A DNA stretch of 64,000 nucleotides from Nemertoderma westbladi (Eukaryota > Xenacoelomorpha > Nemertodermatida > Nemertodermatidae): positions 1-64,000 of the forward strand of contig JAUCBJ010001142.1 in NCBI GenBank assembly GCA_032718475.1, given 5' to 3'. The notes below the pieces were generated by a model. It searched no databases. It saw nothing but the letters and a program-made list of their open reading frames with translations, and was not told the DNA's origin. A program made the position numbers and the translations under genes. Shown here piece after piece: positions 11,641-20,201 of this stretch. Every line of letters starts with the position of its first letter. Position 1 is the first letter of the stretch.

Positions 11641-12115
11641 CAATCGCACGTTAAATATGCAAAGCCAGGTGGTGTATAGGAATATAATAAACGCAGTACT
11701 CGTTTTCATTATAAGCCTCGTTGCGTTCGTCCTGTTTTGTATTTAAATATATTTCTTAAACGCAGGCTAGGACGATCTTTATAATAATAATAACTAGGGA
11801 TGCGTTCAATATGCAAAGCCAGGTGGTTTATAGGAATATAATAAACGCAGTACTCGTTTTCATTATAAGCCTCGTTGCGTTCGTCCTGTTTTGTATTTAA
11901 ATATATTTCTTAAACGCAGGCTAGGACGATCTTTATAATAATAATAACTAGGGATGCGATCAATATGTGAAGCCAGGTGGTTTATATAATAATTTAGTCA
12001 ACGCAGTACTCGTCTTCATTATATGCCTCGTTGCGCGCGTCGCTTGTCCTGTTTTGTCATAAAATATTTTTCCTAAACGCAGACTAACGATCTTTATACA
12101 GTTATAACTATGCGA
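11641..12115. repeat. Tandem repeat, period 154 bp, three copies
   Basis: The marker ATATGCAAAGCCAGGTGG occurs at 11655 and 11809, and in diverged form at 11963, always 154 bp apart. Each is followed by AACGCAGTACTCG, CATTATA and CCTCGTTGCG. The first two copies are almost identical and the third is more diverged. No lasting reading frame is present. Confidence 0.9.
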
Positions 12116-12341
12116 AGTTTCGAAACTGTGCGAGTAACTGTTGATACATCTATGTGGAGATGTGTGATATGTGGAGATGTGTGATACAACGCCAACACAT
12201 CGTATGCCGATGTAGTAATATGGGTATTGAAATAATATTAAATCAATGTACACTCTTAAAGCTGCAGCGAAAAAATGTAGCTAATTTCCTAGGTTACATA
12301 TAAAATAATAATAATATTTTTAAGAACATTAATTTTACTAC

Positions 12342-13053
12342 TTTGCAAAAATGCAATTAAAAAATAACCAGACATATACATTGTGGAATAAACTATTTCA
12401 GAAGCCTACAACAGCCATGGCATGGATAGTATTTATGTTATTATATCTGTCATTTACCTGAGATAGCAATACAACATTTATAGTAGAGTCAATAGGAATT
12501 GGAATACAGGAAGGATGTTGGGATGTTGGATTTAAAGAATGCTGTCTGGGCTGGAATAGCAATACTGGTTGCCTATTACTATTCCTCTCTGGTTAGTCTT
12601 AGCAACAACTCCCAGCCAGCTAGCTCCACACCAGCAGAGACTTGACCAATAATGGGAAGGATTAAATTTGTACTCAATAATTGTGCCGTTTAATTACGTT
12701 TAGATCAATTAAAGACACATTTATTAAATCAAATCACTTGAACTAATTAAAAACTGTAATAGAATGGCGTATGTGGATTACATCTGTATAATTTTTAAGT
12801 ATAATTATTTAAATCTTATACTGTAAAACAATTAATTTCCTTTAAAAGGCATGTTGAAAATGGTGTTTTTACCGTAATCAACTTAATTAACTAACTAACT
12901 GCTATTATCTTAGCTTCTCAAAGGCCACACGGAAATTCAACTTGGAAAATTTCTAAACTTTTGCCAAACTACATGTGTACCAAGTTTGGATAGATTTCAT
13001 CAAAGATTGGCCGAGTTATTAACGTTTAAAATTGGACAAGAACGACAGAATGA
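12342..13053. repeat. Interspersed repeat A, copy 2 (unoccupied by the LINE)
   Basis: This is the same repeat as 10401-11403 without the LINE fragment. The target GCTGTCTGGGCTGGAATAGC is continuous near 12540. Ends correspond to about AAAAATGCAATTAAAAAAT on the left and AACGACAGAATGACAGG on the right. It has no coding capacity. Confidence 0.75.
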
Positions 13054-13169
13054 CAGGTTGATTAATGGTACTACTACACTAAGGCTCACTCACTTCGTGG
13101 CTCGCCCCACAGGTTGATTAATGGTACCACTACGCTAAGACTCACTCACTTCGTGGCTCGCCCCACAGG
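13054..13169. repeat. Direct repeat, period 56 bp, two copies
   Basis: CAGGTTGATTAATGGTAC begins at 13054 and again at 13110. Both units end in CACTTCGTGGCTCGCCCCAC. They directly follow repeat A copy 2. Confidence 0.85.
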
Positions 13170-13307
13170 TAAAGCCATGCTACACAAAATATAGGCCATT
13201 CCAGTTGATGTAGGCCTGTTACCGTGTAACACATGGCTACAGACCACAGTAATTATATACCGGTACCGCATTACAATAGTTTTGTTGTGTCAGCGCGTTG
13301 CTTGACC

Positions 13308-13531
13308 CATGGCCTACTATATACTAGTATATTATATATAGTATATATATACTATTATATATATATATATAGTATATATATACTATTATATATATACTAT
13401 ATACAATATACTAGTATATAGTAGTATATACTATACTATACTATACTAGTATATACTAGTATATTATATATATATATATAGTATATATATACTATTATAT
13501 ATATACTATATACTAGTATATAGTAGGCCAT
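13308..13531. mobile_element. AT-rich 224-bp fold-back element with probable 8-bp target duplication
   Basis: The outer arms are ATGGCCTACTATATACTAGT and its reverse complement (left from 13309, right ending 13531). Between them the sequence is nearly all ATATAGTATATAC-type and can fold on itself over most of its length. GCTTGACC stands on both sides (13300-13307 and 13532-13539), as expected for a target duplication. An 8-bp duplication with short terminal inverted repeats and no ORF fits a hAT-like MITE. The AT-rich interior could also have grown by slippage. Confidence 0.65.
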
Positions 13532-13539
13532 GCTTGACC

Positions 13540-14484
13540 TAATGCAGTAATACTGTAGTAAGACTACTTTATTATTATACGATACTAAGCGTGTTGGAAG
13601 TAACTCATAACTGATTAGTTTTACATTGCTACATCGGAAAGGGATATCCAACAAATACATCCTGATATTACTGTAGGATAGATCTTTTTTCAGAAGGTAA
13701 GTGAGTGAGCTGAGGCTGCATTCGGGTTTCTTTGAACCATGCCATTAATAATTACAGTATATAAAAAATAACAAAACTATAAAAATAGTTTGAATTCCAT
13801 TTACAAAAAAAGCACTTAAATACATAACTAGTAGCAATAACAAAAATGGTCAGTATCGTACTGGGTCCACTTTAGCCACATGCATTGGTTACAAAATAAG
13901 ATAGATATTCGAGTTATCCTCTAAAGTAGTCAGCTAGGATTGTTGTAACGGTATAGAAAACCAAGCTTGTTATAGTAAATTAGTTACTGTAAATGAGTTA
14001 CTGTAAGGAAGGTAAAGTTTCGTATAAACTTGAAGTCAGACATTTTGAATATTTATTTTTATAATGTGTCTTTTTTTATTTCATTAGTTTGTATTATTCT
14101 GCAATATAGACAGACGTATGGGTCTCGTGCAGCGTTCAGTCCAGAATAAGGCTGCGTTATGAGCAACGAGGATATCACCAGAACTCTGATAAGATGAAAT
14201 AAAGTAACCAAATAATCATCATACAGTAAGAAACAATGATTGTTTAGCAGAATGTCCGATTCTAGCTTGAAAAAATGGTTAGAGTCCCTCCCGCCCCCCA
14301 ATTTTAATCTTATACCAAAGTGTACAAAGTTTGCTATCTGTTAACTTTTAGTGTTTGTGTAAATTGTTCTAGAACATGTTATAATAGTTCTTTTTAAAAA
14401 CATAAAAATTAGTAATATTACTGACTAGCTAGTACTGTTAGATTATGTGAAAATTCGAAAGACTAATATTGTCACTCAATATTA
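13540..14484. other. Intergenic, 3' of the Ig receptor gene
   Basis: AT-rich DNA without a recognisable gene. Short open frames on both strands have no domain features. The stretch probably contains the end of the Ig gene transcript on its right side. Confidence 0.4.
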
Positions 14485-14490
14485 TTTATT
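14485..14490 (-). terminator. Candidate polyadenylation signal of the Ig receptor gene
   Basis: AATAAA on the minus strand, about 107 bp downstream of the stop codon at 14597-14599. Another AATAAA on the same strand lies near 14053. Confidence 0.4.
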
Positions 14491-14596
14491 TTATTCTACA
14501 TTATAAACGTATTCACAATGTCTGACTCCAACTTCATAAAGTACCGAAAGCAAATTAAACTACATTACAAATTGCATCAAAAAGCACCGACAACGC

Positions 14597-15163
14597 TCAT
14601 GCAACAGACTCATCACCATGACTACCAGGACCGGCCTCCAGCATATCTACGCGTTCATTCTGACTCCCATCGTCTCTCCCGTGACGACCTTCACCCCGTC
14701 GTCCTCCTGATGACTCATCTTCATTCTCCTCAACCTCTTCGGAACAACAAAATAATACTTTGAATTTTGAAAATATAGCCGGGAGTTCCAAAATTCCCAT
14801 AAAATATTGGACAACCAACGACACAGCAGCCGCAACGCACACCTCTATTATGATAATAATGAAGTACTTCCAGGCAGCTTGGCTGTCTGTAACCTGCAGG
14901 GCGAAGCTCCACACGGCCGTCTTCCCGCCCACATTACGCGCCGAGCAGTTAAACTGTGTGCGATCCGACTCCCACGAGATGTTCCGTATAGTGAGATTGG
15001 ATACCAGAGAGGTAGTGTTTACCGTAGCAACACTCTCCGTCCGTATTAAGAAACGTCCTTCACCTGTAGTGTGGGAGATTTCCTCCCATTCCTCTCCCTG
15101 TAGGCGGTGCCAGGAGACAGTTGTTGGTAGAGGGTATCCCTGAATTTTGCATGTTATATTAAC
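14597..15163 (-). CDS. Ig-superfamily receptor, exon 2: Ig domain, transmembrane helix, cytoplasmic tail
   Basis: The minus-strand exon starts after a good 3' splice site (TTTTCTATTCAG, intron side 15175-15164) and ends at a TGA at 14599-14597. It encodes 188 residues. The first part is most of an I-set/C2-type Ig domain: VNITCKIQGYPLP, the core Trp in VSWHR, NLTIRNISW, and the second Cys in FNCSARN. A hydrophobic helix of about 26 residues follows (from WKYFIIIII to FMGIL; about residues 334-360 of the joined protein). A tail of about 60 residues follows, with an acidic run and Arg/Gly-rich parts. Several N-glycosylation sequons lie in the Ig part. A Glu sits inside the membrane helix, which is uncommon. 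Joined to exon 1 in phase 0, the protein is 423 residues. Confidence 0.8.
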   Translation of the reverse strand, partial: VNITCKIQGYPLPTTVSWHRLQGEEWEEISHTTGEGRFLIRTESVATVNTTSLVSNLTIRNISWESDRTQFNCSARNVGGKTAVWSFALQVTDSQAAWKYFIIIIIEVCVAAAVSLVVQYFMGILELPAIFSKFKVLFCCSEEVEENEDESSGGRRGEGRHGRDDGSQNERVDMLEAGPGSHGDESVA

Positions 15164-15860
15164 CTGAATAGAAAATAAGTTAGATTTTAAACAAATATAA
15201 TAAATATTATTATATATTAAAATTTTATTTCAATGTAGGCCTATCAGTGATATCATCATAACGCTGCAAAGAAACACATATAAAAAATATAAATTTTATA
15301 TTTTTCGTTTCAAGATTTTATTTACATCCAGTTCTTACTACATATACTATAATAATACTATAATATTATACTATAATAACTTACCAGTATCGCTAACAAC
15401 TATCCAGCTAGCGAGATGCGAAAGAATTATAGATTGCTTAAAGCAGGTTTGCATTTGATCTCTGTACATATTATACAGTATCATATGCTTCAACACAACT
15501 CTAACTCTATTTTTAAGGTGAAGGTTTATTTTATATTTTTATGTGTTACAATAATTTGAATTGAGTGTATGTATTTTTGTCTATGCTTCCATGATGCCTA
15601 GACAATGAGGCTTATTATATTAGATTTATATATATATATAATATACTACATGGCGATACTTATTTATTTATATTTTAATTATAATATAATATTAATAAAT
15701 ATTAATAATTAATTAATCAAATTTCTTATACAACAAATAACCAGCAAAATTAAATTTGGGATTACTATACTGCTATACTACACTGCCAGACTGTCTGGCG
15801 CCAACGTATTATTATATTGTATTACTCGCTTTATTTCTCGATTGGAATTAGTTGTTAGAG

Positions 15861-18626
15861 ATGCAACAAGGGTCCCAACGTTGCTGTAACTGTGGGGTGC
15901 GCTCATGTGCCCCAACTAGCCGATGCGGCTGCGTTCGATCGAAGCGTCCTTGTGGAAGCTGTACCCCATTGTCTACGGGAAACTGTGAAAACCCTTTTTC
16001 GACTACCTTGATCCCGGCTACTTCGACCCCCAGTCATTTTAGTGACCCAGTTCTAGCTCAACCATATGTCGATGGGGCCCAAGGCGGTTCGGTTCAGTCG
16101 AGTTCCATTGATCCTCCAGTCGCCCAGGTCCAACTTCCAGTGCAACCCCGGCAGGTTCTTTCGACTACGGAAGTTCTGGAGACCGCGTTCGAGGGGGTGT
16201 GGTTAAACAGCCCCGGTTCCTCTACAGACCAAATGTGGGAAGACCGACACACCCGCCTGACCCGCCTACCCAGCCACCGTTATATCGTCCCGGGAGGAAA
16301 CGCAGGGAGAAAGGTTGTCGATGTCCTCACCCAGGAAATCGATAATCTTACAGGTGGGGTTTTCCCATCTGAGCGTCCAATGTGCTTCATAGCCATGGTC
16401 TTCCAGCGGGACCCTGATGTGGTCAAGACCCCAGATATTAGAAGGACTATCCTGAGGCGTGTGGGGATGTGGGAGATGGGTGAGTTTGACTCCCTTCTTA
16501 CCGAGGCCGAACGTTGTAACTCAAAGTTTCCTATCCGGTTTACGCGTGGTTCGAACATGGATAATGCGGCAAGAGTTTATAATAGGAAAATCCTAGCAGG
16601 TATGAACCGGGCGGCGATTCGATCCGTGACAGACCGTGAAACCGGCGGTATCCTCGACCCGAATGCACAGGCGGTGGGTCAGCCCCCGGGAGTCACCGTC
16701 CGTGATGTTCTTCAATCGAAACATCCACCCCAAATGGCGGTTTCGCCAGACGCATTCGAACATTGCCCTGACCCCCCGCCTTTTGAGGGGGTCGACGTTA
16801 CGGGACAGGTGGTGTTGAAGGTAGCCCGATCTCTCAGTGGCAGCGCTGGTCCTGCCGGTGGTGATGCCGAGTGGTGGAGCGCCGTATTGACCCGCTATGA
16901 AGCACACAGCGCCCGGCTCCGAGTGGCAGTGTCTGGGTTGGCACGTCGACTCGCCAACACCATCGTACCGTGGTCCGAGATAAGGGCCCTGCGTGCCTGT
17001 CGTCTGGTTGCGCTTGACACACTGCCCGGGGTTCGCCCGATTGGTGTCGGTGAGGTCCTATACAGGCTTCTATCAAACTGCATCGCGTTTGTAACCAAAA
17101 TGGACCTCATTGCCCAGTGTGGGGCCGATCAACTCTGTGCTGGAGTAAAGGCTGGCATCGAGGGTGCGGTCCACGCAATGTCGGCCATTTTTGAGGAGGA
17201 GGATACCGAGGTAATGCTGTTGGTCGATGCTACAAATGCTTTCAACAGCATCAGTCGTCCAGTCGGTCTCTGGAACTGTCGGATATATTGGCACCGGGCT
17301 TCTACGTTCCTATATAACGCCTACAACGGCCACGCTGCTCTCTATATTCACGGGAGTGAAGGTCCCCCACTGTGGAGCCAAGAGGGTTGGACCCAGGGTG
17401 ATCCAATCGCTATGCTAGCATATGGCGGGGGTGTTATCCCTATGATTAGGAAGTTGCGGTCGATAACGGCCTCAGCCTCACTCCATCCCGTCTCATCTCT
17501 GGGTTCCAACATATATGCCTCCCCTGTTGCCTCCACCCCACTTGACAACTCCCAGGGCCCATCCATTTTGGAATCAACTCCTTCCGGCGATCTGAACTCC
17601 ACTCTGGGCTCCTCCAGTTTGGACGCTATATTGGTCACTTCCACTCCGCCATGGGATCTCGACTCCACTCAGGGCTCCTCCAGTTTGGACGCTATATTGG
17701 TCGCCTCCACTCCGCCATGGGATCTTGACTCCACTCCGGGCTCCTCCAGTTTGGATGCTAGTTTGGTCGCCTCCACTGCTCCATGGGATCCTGACACCAC
17801 TCCGGGCTCCTCCAGTTTGGATGCTACATTGGTCGCCTCCACTCCGCCATGGGATCCTGACTCCATTCCTGGCTCCTCCAGTTTGGACGCTACATCTGTC
17901 GCCTCCACTCCTCCATGGGAACCTGACCCTACTCCGGGCTCCCCCAGGGAATTTGACTCCTCTCCTGTTCCAGGATCATATACAGGTGATGCCCAAGAGT
18001 CACTCGATGTGTCATCAGGTTCCATCAACGAATCCCAGCGACAGTGCTGGTATGCAGACGATGCCTCCTCAGCCGGCTCGCTCAGGGGGGTCTGGAGCTG
18101 GTGGCGTGAGCTGTGTAAACTGGGACCTGGTATAGGATACAACCCCAAGCCGACTAAGAGCTTCTTAATCGTCAAGCCGGATTTCGAGGACGAGGCACAG
18201 GCGCTGTTTGGTCCATCAGGAATCCAGATCGTGTTGGGACAGAGGTTTCTCGGTGGCTACATTGGTTCAACAGTCGGCCGGAAGGAGTATGTAGCGGATA
18301 AAGTAGCTGGCTGGGTCAAAAGTATCGAGCGGCTTTCTGAAATCGCCAAACAGTTCCCTCAAACCGCTCACACCGGGATGTCGAGATGCCTACAAGCCGA
18401 GTGGGACTACCTCCTGCGTGTAGTACCTGTTGACGAGGAAGACCTCATACCCATACGGACAGCACTCACGCAAGAGTATCTCCCGTCCCTGTTTGGTGTC
18501 CACGTTGGGCCTATCCCGTTTGTTCCTTCTCCCCGCTCGTCATGGTGGTGTCGGGTTACGAGACCCGCTAATGCGGGTTGGTCCAGCCCGGTCAGCATCC
18601 ACCGACGGGACCTCACTGGTCTCTGA
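15861..18626 (+). CDS. Non-LTR-type reverse transcriptase with repeat-bearing insert in the palm
   Basis: The ATG is at 15861, preceded by an in-frame TAG at 15849. The first 35 residues hold nine Cys (CCNCG, CGC, CGSC), like a CXC-type metal-binding region. An N-terminal region without an apurinic endonuclease leads to the reverse transcriptase: motif A VDATNAFNSI (Asp456), motif B GWTQGDPIAMLAY (from Gly509) and motif C YADD (731-734), followed by GYNPKPTKSFLIVKP and FLGGYIGS. About 218 residues lie between the motif B Gly and YADD, where about 40 is usual; the excess is Ser/Pro/Thr-rich tandem repeat (see 17560-17950). The useful frame ends near 18500, where the homologous continuation moves to another frame (next entry). 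From memory of the family, related proteins occur widely in cnidarians and other marine animals; I cannot give a clade name. Confidence 0.8.
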   Translation: MQQGSQRCCNCGVRSCAPTSRCGCVRSKRPCGSCTPLSTGNCENPFSTTLIPATSTPSHFSDPVLAQPYVDGAQGGSVQSSSIDPPVAQVQLPVQPRQVLSTTEVLETAFEGVWLNSPGSSTDQMWEDRHTRLTRLPSHRYIVPGGNAGRKVVDVLTQEIDNLTGGVFPSERPMCFIAMVFQRDPDVVKTPDIRRTILRRVGMWEMGEFDSLLTEAERCNSKFPIRFTRGSNMDNAARVYNRKILAGMNRAAIRSVTDRETGGILDPNAQAVGQPPGVTVRDVLQSKHPPQMAVSPDAFEHCPDPPPFEGVDVTGQVVLKVARSLSGSAGPAGGDAEWWSAVLTRYEAHSARLRVAVSGLARRLANTIVPWSEIRALRACRLVALDTLPGVRPIGVGEVLYRLLSNCIAFVTKMDLIAQCGADQLCAGVKAGIEGAVHAMSAIFEEEDTEVMLLVDATNAFNSISRPVGLWNCRIYWHRASTFLYNAYNGHAALYIHGSEGPPLWSQEGWTQGDPIAMLAYGGGVIPMIRKLRSITASASLHPVSSLGSNIYASPVASTPLDNSQGPSILESTPSGDLNSTLGSSSLDAILVTSTPPWDLDSTQGSSSLDAILVASTPPWDLDSTPGSSSLDASLVASTAPWDPDTTPGSSSLDATLVASTPPWDPDSIPGSSSLDATSVASTPPWEPDPTPGSPREFDSSPVPGSYTGDAQESLDVSSGSINESQRQCWYADDASSAGSLRGVWSWWRELCKLGPGIGYNPKPTKSFLIVKPDFEDEAQALFGPSGIQIVLGQRFLGGYIGSTVGRKEYVADKVAGWVKSIERLSEIAKQFPQTAHTGMSRCLQAEWDYLLRVVPVDEEDLIPIRTALTQEYLPSLFGVHVGPIPFVPSPRSSWWCRVTRPANAGWSSPVSIHRRDLTGL
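17560..17950 (+). repeat. 66-bp in-frame tandem repeat inside the reverse transcriptase ORF
   Basis: The marker GGCTCCTCCAGTTTGGA recurs every 66 bp (17606, 17672, 17738, 17804, about 17870), with a partial sixth unit at 17936. Each unit encodes 22 residues of the type STPPWDLDSTPGSSSLDA followed by (S/I/T)LVA. Because 66 is a multiple of three, copy-number changes leave the frame intact. Confidence 0.95.
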
Positions 18627-19575
18627 GGCTGTCCGGTCCGGCCAGCCACTCCATGCTGCTGACCACGTCGCCAGACTCAGAGAAGTCCTAAAGGAGGCGC
18701 GGGTTTACCAGGATGCCGTATATACGGCGAAACAGGAGGCGACCGTACGGGAGCTACCCGCCGACAGAAGGCGGACAGTGGAGCGGGCAACCCAGCACAG
18801 GACCGTAGGCTGGTTGACAGCCCAGCCATCGGTGCTGGACAACACGGACCTAAGCCCGGAGGAGTTCCGGGATTGTCTGGCGCTCCGGTATGGCCTTGTA
18901 CCCCCGGATTTGCCTGTGAAGTGTGAGGGGTGTGGGGGCCCATTCTCCACATCCCATGCTTTGAGCTGCAAGTCCGGTGGGCTGGTGATAAAGCGCCATG
19001 ATGAGGCCCGGGAGGTATTCGGGGAGCTGATAGCCTCTGTGGTTGGTCCTTCCAGCGTTGAGCGGGAAGTGACTCTTTCCAGGGGGTACTTGGATCGGGA
19101 GGGCCGGGAGGTGGGGGGCGTACGGGCAGACCTGGTTGCTCGGGGGGTCTGGGCCAATCAACGGGTGGCGTCGTTCGACATTGCGTTAATCAACGCTGAC
19201 GCCACCTCATATGTCCAGACCAACCGTTCAACTGAGTCTCTCCTGGAGGAGAGGTGTCGGCTGAAGAAGCGACACTACCAGACCGTCTGCAACGACCGGA
19301 GGATGGCCTTCACCCCCCTGGTTGGCACCACCGATGGTGTCTGGTGCACCGAGGCTCAAATACTAATTCGCCATCTAGCGGAGTCACTTGTGGCTCGGCG
19401 GGATGGTATGCGTGAGAGGGGCCTCGCGTGCGTGCTGGGGGGTGTTCGCCGGCGGCTGCAGTTCGCGCTCCTCCGGTCTAGCTCCCTCTGCCTCCGTGGA
19501 GGTCGGCGTCCGTGGCGGGGCTTGGGATTTGGAGACGGTGCGGGTTTGCGTGGCGCTGATTTGGGTAACTACTGA
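18430..19575 (+). CDS. C-terminal part of the same retroelement protein: zinc knuckle and restriction-like nuclease (shifted frame)
   Basis: This frame is open from 18430, but family-like sequence begins only near 18500 (LSRLFLLPARHGGVGLRDP), continuing what stops making sense in the preceding frame. One single-base frame shift between about 18480 and 18530 would join them. A CX2CX7HX3C metal-binding motif lies at about 18922-18969 (CEGCGGPFSTSHALSC), followed by RHDEAREVFGELIASV. The stretch RADLVARGVWANQRVASFDI comes next; its RxD and following FDI fit a PD-(D/E)XK restriction-like endonuclease of the type found in R2-like elements. The protein ends at 19575. Whether the shift is a disabling mutation or programmed cannot be told from one copy. 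Confidence 0.7.
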   Translation: MTRKTSYPYGQHSRKSISRPCLVSTLGLSRLFLLPARHGGVGLRDPLMRVGPARSASTDGTSLVSEAVRSGQPLHAADHVARLREVLKEARVYQDAVYTAKQEATVRELPADRRRTVERATQHRTVGWLTAQPSVLDNTDLSPEEFRDCLALRYGLVPPDLPVKCEGCGGPFSTSHALSCKSGGLVIKRHDEAREVFGELIASVVGPSSVEREVTLSRGYLDREGREVGGVRADLVARGVWANQRVASFDIALINADATSYVQTNRSTESLLEERCRLKKRHYQTVCNDRRMAFTPLVGTTDGVWCTEAQILIRHLAESLVARRDGMRERGLACVLGGVRRRLQFALLRSSSLCLRGGRRPWRGLGFGDGAGLRGADLGNY

Positions 19576-20186
19576 TTACAGTAATTATTGTATTAAGTAA
19601 ATTTATCAGCATTTATTAATCATTTATTCTACAGTAAATATATTATTTTATTTAACTGAAATTATAATATAATAATAATAATTTTGAGATTAATAAAATA
19701 ATTAATTAATAATTAATAATTAATATTAATAAATATAATATTTTATTTTTTGTTTTGCAACCGTCGGTATTTTATTGCCTAACTACCGGTACGTAAATAG
19801 TTTTTCCATAAAGGCTCATATAACATTAATTAAAGTAAATTTTTATTATTTAAATATGCGATACTTAATTATTCCATCATGAACTTTTCAAACTAAATAT
19901 TATAATATTAATAATGTTTTGCTCTCTGTGCTGCTTAAAATTATTGAAATCAAAATTTAACAGTTAGATTGAAATTACTGTTCCGTAGAAGTTCAGCATC
20001 AATATTCACAGCAAAACTTTCCACATACTGTACAGTATAATATGAAATTTTTGCTGCCAAATGATGTGGGCTACGAACCATAACGACAAAATACCAAAAT
20101 TTTTAATCTGAGAGTTGCTTAGCAACACAAACGAACTTGACACAATGGATCTGATTAGTTTTATTAATTGATTTTATTTAATTGTA
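19576..20186. other. AT-rich DNA within the intron, 3' side of the retroelement
   Basis: Very AT-rich, with ATTAATAATTAATAAAT runs near 19690-19745 that resemble the runs just 5' of the element (15670-15720). The element's 3' end must lie somewhere in this stretch, but I cannot define a target duplication in such low-complexity sequence. Confidence 0.4.
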
Positions 20187-20201
20187 TTAATAATTTCCAA
20201 C

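Larger units (their letters stand above)
15164..20201 (-). other. Intron of the Ig receptor gene, hosting a retroelement
   Basis: The proposed intron is 5038 bp, GT (20201-20200) to AG (15165-15164) on the minus strand. The donor, AAAGAG|GTTGGA, is weak; the acceptor is strong. Most of the length is the GC-rich element at about 15.8-19.6 kb, in the opposite orientation to the gene. Without it the intron would be near 1.2 kb of very AT-rich DNA. No other exon is visible inside, but a small one cannot be excluded. Confidence 0.6.

Noticed and set aside
13233-13660. Open frames rich in Tyr and Ile across the AT-rich hairpin
   Set aside because: Pure consequence of TATATA-type sequence; present on both strands.
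14760-15143. Plus-strand open frames opposite the Ig exon
   Set aside because: Mirror frames of the real minus-strand exon, which has Ig motifs, a transmembrane helix and a good splice acceptor.
17348-19161. Long minus-strand open frames opposite the reverse transcriptase
   Set aside because: Antisense shadows of GC-rich coding and of the 66-bp repeat; the plus strand carries the conserved motifs.
15670-19745. Terminal repeats of the intronic retroelement in matching ATTAATAATT runs on both sides
   Set aside because: The similarity is only AT-rich low complexity and cannot be told from chance.
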